Source of the DNA: Candidatus Segatella violae
GTDB taxonomy: Bacteria; Bacteroidota; Bacteroidia; Bacteroidales; Bacteroidaceae
Reading direction: 5' to 3'
Assembly (NCBI GenBank): GCA_002440225.1
Contig: DJSH01000056.1
Coordinates: 3,057 to 46,570, forward strand
DNA: 43,514 bases
Shown: one piece after another, positions 40,695 through 43,514 of the stretch
How the letters are laid out: the number at the start of each line of letters is the position of its first letter
How positions within the stretch are numbered: position 1 is the stretch's first letter
The notes under the pieces: model-generated
What the model saw: the letters and a program-made list of their open reading frames with translations, nothing else
The model's database searches: none
Told to the model about the DNA's origin: nothing
Position numbers and translations under genes: made by a program

Positions 40695-42680
40695 TTAGTT
40701 TGCGTTTTGTTGCGTAGTTGCATTTGCCGGGGTGGCTGTTTCTGCCTTGTTTTCCACAGGTTTTACCTTCTCATATTCGCCATTCCCTGTTCGTTTGCAG
40801 AGGGCATGTTTGTTGACGTATTCGCCTACATACTTCTCGGCGGTGCGTTGTGCGATGTTCAATTTTTTTGCCACGGCAAGCACCGTTTGGCGGTTGAACT
40901 TGTCGGGAAGATTCGTGAAGAGTCTTTCGCTCTTAGGATTCAGCCTGATGCCCATCGTGTCTTCTCCTTCCTTGTTAGCCATCAGCGTGGCGAAGATTCT
41001 GGCGGCGTGCTGCATCAGCGTGTCGGCGATGATGAATGCACTCTCTAGGTCCTCATCTTGGCAGACGATGGTGTCGCAGACAGGAGAACCTTTTGGCTTG
41101 GTGTCGCTGAGTGGCGATTCTTCCAGCCTGATGATGCTCAGCACCATGGCGATGCGGAAAGTGCTCAATCCGAGACGATAGATGCTGGCAACAAAGTCTC
41201 TGCCTAGCATATTCTTGTATTCCTCCACGAGATTGTCGAAGAAGGCGTTGAATCGATTGTGTTGTGCTTCGGTCAACTCAAATTTGATGCCCCTCTGGCA
41301 TGATGTTCCATTGTTGTCGCTTGTCTGCGACTTGGTGGCAAATCGGTTGGCGAGTTGGTTGTGGATGGCGAAAACACGTTCTCCGATAGCCTCCATCTCT
41401 TCGTCGATAGTGTGCGTCGACTTGCAGAATACATTGTGCCATTTCGCAGGAATATCCACTTTCATGAAGAGGAATCGAGAGAAGAGGCCGTTCTCGGGCG
41501 ATGGGATGAGATTGCTCACCTGTCCTGGCGTGCCCGTGAGATAGACCGTCCACTTAGGGTTGTGAATCTCCACATGCTCGTTCTCCTTGCGGCGACGATA
41601 GGTGATGTCCTCGTGGTGGAATCCCTTGCGCAGTCCGTCTGAGAAGTTGCCGTAGTCGCTCTTCAGCGTGTTGGCAAGTGAGTCGGCCTCGGTCTCGAAG
41701 GTGATGCCCTGGTCGTGGTTGTCGTGCAGGGCTTGGTATATGGCGGTGGATGAGCAGTTGGCTGGTATCAGCATGGAGCGATAGGGAGGCTCCTTGGGCA
41801 TAGGCATGGCTGCTGATTTCTTGTTGCCCATGGCGCGGATTTCAGCCAACTGCTGCTGGTAGTCCTCCACTTCCTGCTTGTTGGCGTTGCGAATTTCTTG
41901 CTCTATGCGGCTTACCAGTTTGAGGCAGGCGGCGGTGCGCCCCTTTCCGCTGGCGGCATTTGCCACGAGGAAGGTGAAGAGGTTGGCATACACTCGCATG
42001 TCATCGTATATGGCGAATACTTCTGGGAAAGCTCCGCTCAGGATGGTGATGGAGGCGAGCAAGAGCATGTCTTGCTCGGTAGGTGTCTTGCCGAGAGCTT
42101 TGACATCTCTGAGGATAGGGGGCAAGTTGGAGCCCAACTTGTCGCAGAAAGTAGGGAGAGAGTTGTTTTCTGGCACCTCATGCTCAGGCGTGTCGTTTGT
42201 GGTGGATGTCGTTTTTGCAGGGTTTGTCTCTTTTGCAGGTTTTGCAAGGTTTGCAGAGTTTGCAGGTTTTGCAAGGTTTGCAATGCTTGCGGAGTTTGCA
42301 GGATTATAGGCTGGTGTGATGTCACAATGGGCATGGGCTATGCTTACATCCACCCCTGCTTCCTTGGCGTAGCCAAAGAAAGATGCTGCTGTGACGCCGG
42401 AATGGTTGCCTGAGGTATGAAGACGCTTGATGCAGTCGTCATAGAGCTTGTCGCATTTCTTATGGTCGTATTCGGCATTGAAACGGCTGATGTCGTGGAA
42501 GATGCTTCTTCCTTCCTCGCCCATTTCTAGCGAGATGCCGAAAGCGATGTTGCGCCAACGGTTATAGCCTGCGGTGATGTCGATTCCCATCTCCACGATG
42601 CGGTTGGCTACTGTGCGGATTTGCTCCGCTGTATTGATGTTGGCCCATTGTTGAGGGCTGAAAGTTTTATTTGCTGTCAT
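40695..42680 (-). CDS. DUF3987-domain protein, primase/replication-like, of an integrated element
   Basis: 661 residues. The first ~110 residues (WRNIAFGISLEMGEEGRSIF through KKCDKLYDDCIKRLHTSGN) resemble the PriCT-type primase-associated helical domain. A low-complexity linker (127-156) repeats ANLAKPANSANLAKPA. The DUF3987 region follows, with a P-loop-like ANAASGKGRTAA at 240-251 and PKWTVYLTGTPGQVSNLI later. The C-terminus is Thr/Ala/Gln-rich. DUF3987 proteins follow VirE_N proteins in Bacteroidota integrated elements and are thought to act in element replication; biochemical proof is lacking. Clear AGGAG before the ATG. Its 3' end codes three ACGCA repeats. Confidence 0.82.
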   Translation of the reverse strand: MTANKTFSPQQWANINTAEQIRTVANRIVEMGIDITAGYNRWRNIAFGISLEMGEEGRSIFHDISRFNAEYDHKKCDKLYDDCIKRLHTSGNHSGVTAASFFGYAKEAGVDVSIAHAHCDITPAYNPANSASIANLAKPANSANLAKPAKETNPAKTTSTTNDTPEHEVPENNSLPTFCDKLGSNLPPILRDVKALGKTPTEQDMLLLASITILSGAFPEVFAIYDDMRVYANLFTFLVANAASGKGRTAACLKLVSRIEQEIRNANKQEVEDYQQQLAEIRAMGNKKSAAMPMPKEPPYRSMLIPANCSSTAIYQALHDNHDQGITFETEADSLANTLKSDYGNFSDGLRKGFHHEDITYRRRKENEHVEIHNPKWTVYLTGTPGQVSNLIPSPENGLFSRFLFMKVDIPAKWHNVFCKSTHTIDEEMEAIGERVFAIHNQLANRFATKSQTSDNNGTSCQRGIKFELTEAQHNRFNAFFDNLVEEYKNMLGRDFVASIYRLGLSTFRIAMVLSIIRLEESPLSDTKPKGSPVCDTIVCQDEDLESAFIIADTLMQHAARIFATLMANKEGEDTMGIRLNPKSERLFTNLPDKFNRQTVLAVAKKLNIAQRTAEKYVGEYVNKHALCKRTGNGEYEKVKPVENKAETATPANATTQQNAN

Positions 42681-42744
42681 AAAATAAATCTCCTATTTTT
42701 TTATTTCTTTTTTAAATTTCATTTAAATGCCATTAGAATGCCAT

Positions 42745-43326
42745 TTAAAAAGGACAAATGAGTGGATTCACGTAGCAATTCCTGTCGTATGGCAGGAAGC
42801 AGGCTCGGCTCACGTTCTTGCAAGCAGGGTCTACGTCTACCCCGTAGTTCCATCGAATGTAGTTTTGCAGGGCAAGGAACCAAGTGGCATGGTCGGCCTC
42901 TTGCAGGTCTATCTGGTTGATGAGTTTCAACCCATCGCCCGACGGACTGCGGAAGGCTAGTTCCAGCTCGAAGTTCTGCTTCATCACCTCGTCGTGTATG
43001 AACTGTTGTTTGAGTTCCTCCACGTGGTCGTGGCCGATGTGGTCGATGTCGGTGCAGATCAAGCCCGAGTGCAGGATGAGCCCCTTGTCGTTTCGGCTGC
43101 TGAACGTGCCGCTAGCCAGGATGTAGTCGAACTCCTTCGCCTTGAAAGCCTTTCTCTCTTTCTCGTCTTCGATGCCACGGAGCGTATCCGTGGCATGTTT
43201 GAAGAGGAGAGGGTTGGTGATGTACGTCCAGAGGTGATAGATGCCTACGCGGTTGCGACTCACCACATTGGAGATGGGATGTCGGTAGTATTGTATCCGA
43301 TGCTCGTGGAGCTGGTCGATGGTCAT
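42745..43326 (-). CDS. VirE_N / BT4734-like protein
   Basis: 193 residues. RVGIYHLWTYITNPLLFKHA, ASGTFSSRNDKGLILHSGLI with CTDIDHIGHD, FRSPSGDGLKLINQI and PACKNVSRACFLPYD match the BT4734/BF3469 (VirE N-terminal) family, whose fold is related to small archaeo-eukaryotic primases. I chose ATG 43326, which overlaps the stop of the upstream HTH gene as ATGA; an ATG two codons earlier is possible. The DUF3987 gene follows after 64 nt. In Bacteroidota the two are sometimes fused, so they probably act together. Confidence 0.82.
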   Translation of the reverse strand: MTIDQLHEHRIQYYRHPISNVVSRNRVGIYHLWTYITNPLLFKHATDTLRGIEDEKERKAFKAKEFDYILASGTFSSRNDKGLILHSGLICTDIDHIGHDHVEELKQQFIHDEVMKQNFELELAFRSPSGDGLKLINQIDLQEADHATWFLALQNYIRWNYGVDVDPACKNVSRACFLPYDRNCYVNPLICPF

Positions 43327-43514
43327 GGGCATGTTGTACCTCCTTTCTCGTCGCCTTCCTTATCAGTTTCCTTTGTTGTAGAGGCAGGCATCGGCTTGAT
43401 GCGGCTGTCTCTGTAGGAATCCTCCAAGAGTCGTTGCAGGTCGCTCTCCTTGTAGTAGCATCTTCCGCCCATCTTGGCGAAGGGCAGCTTGCCGTTGGAG
43501 CGCAGTGTCTGCAA
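43323..43514 (-). CDS. HTH_17/excisionase-like DNA-binding protein (5' end outside the window)
   Basis: At least 63 residues; the gene runs past the right edge, so its start cannot be judged. TLRSNGKLPFAKMGGRCYYK with KESDLQRLLEDSYRD is the pattern of HTH_17 (MerR/Xis-like) proteins, which in Bacteroidota elements precede VirE_N and DUF3987 genes. The C-terminus is a charged tail (STTKETDKEGDEKGGT). Stop and next start overlap by 4 nt, indicating translational coupling. Confidence 0.7.
   Translation of the reverse strand: MQTLRSNGKLPFAKMGGRCYYKESDLQRLLEDSYRDSRIKPMPASTTKETDKEGDEKGGTTCP

Noticed and set aside
40520..40723. 67-codon minus-strand frame over the promoter of DUF6266
   Set aside because: It spans the promoter and the tandem repeats, so it cannot be a normal gene of that transcript.
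1..43514. tRNA or rRNA genes
   Set aside because: No T-loop plus CCA-like ends or rRNA signatures were seen by eye on either strand; a tRNAscan run would settle it.

Overview
The window looks like a chromosome segment of a Bacteroidota bacterium, most likely a gut Prevotella/Segatella (P. copri-like). The evidence is many copies of the Bacteroidota promoter signature (TTTG, 19-20 nt, TAnnTTTG), the gene families present (GH115, GH28, GH105 and GH106 glycoside hydrolases, DUF3822, DUF4476, DUF6266, VirE_N and DUF3987), and Bacteroidota-style EtfB-EtfA-acyl-CoA dehydrogenase and Gmd-Fcl pairs. This assignment is an inference from gene content; no rRNA or tRNA gene was seen.

Positions 1-12.4 kb are accessory. 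At the left edge a LytTR-domain fragment (minus) and the C-terminus of a TolC/OMF-type efflux protein (plus) meet head to head, which looks like a rearrangement scar. Next comes an AAA-ATPase/PD-(D/E)XK gene flanked by inverted repeats, a small winged-helix gene with a palindrome over its first codons, and a promoter-led region of about 360 nt that may be a non-coding RNA. A two-gene helicase/methylase cassette follows: a PLD plus SNF2-type helicase of 1147 aa and an Eco57I-like methyltransferase of 1177 aa. A frameshifted small third gene lies behind a palindromic repeat element. The block ends with a probable GNAT toxin-antitoxin pair and the remnant of a second GNAT gene. I read this as a defence island and as the best candidate for a poorly described system.

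Positions 12.4-18.7 kb hold an HD-domain protein, glycerate kinase plus an MgtC-family membrane protein, a large interrupted palindrome, a methyltransferase, a relic of another AAA-ATPase/PD-(D/E)XK gene, an exported nitroreductase, a DUF4476 protein and an unknown protein. Positions 18.8-33.1 kb are mostly core functions: acyl-CoA dehydrogenase with EtfAB, riboflavin synthase, a GH115 glucuronidase, DnaG, cardiolipin synthase, RsmD with DUF3822 and a small membrane protein, and a RecD2-like helicase.

Positions 33.2-35.6 kb encode GDP-L-fucose synthesis (gmd, fcl). Positions 35.9-39.4 kb are a pectin/rhamnogalacturonan cluster (GH106 fragment, GH105, GH28) whose rhamnosidase appears internally deleted. 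Positions 39.6-43.5 kb carry a module typical of Bacteroidota integrated elements (HTH_17 protein, VirE_N protein, DUF3987 protein, DUF6266 protein), cut by the window end.

Short repeats recur throughout. The most notable is an identical 31-nt purine-rich sequence found inside two unrelated genes, glycerate kinase and the RecD2-like helicase, where it is read in the same frame and adds the same ten residues.
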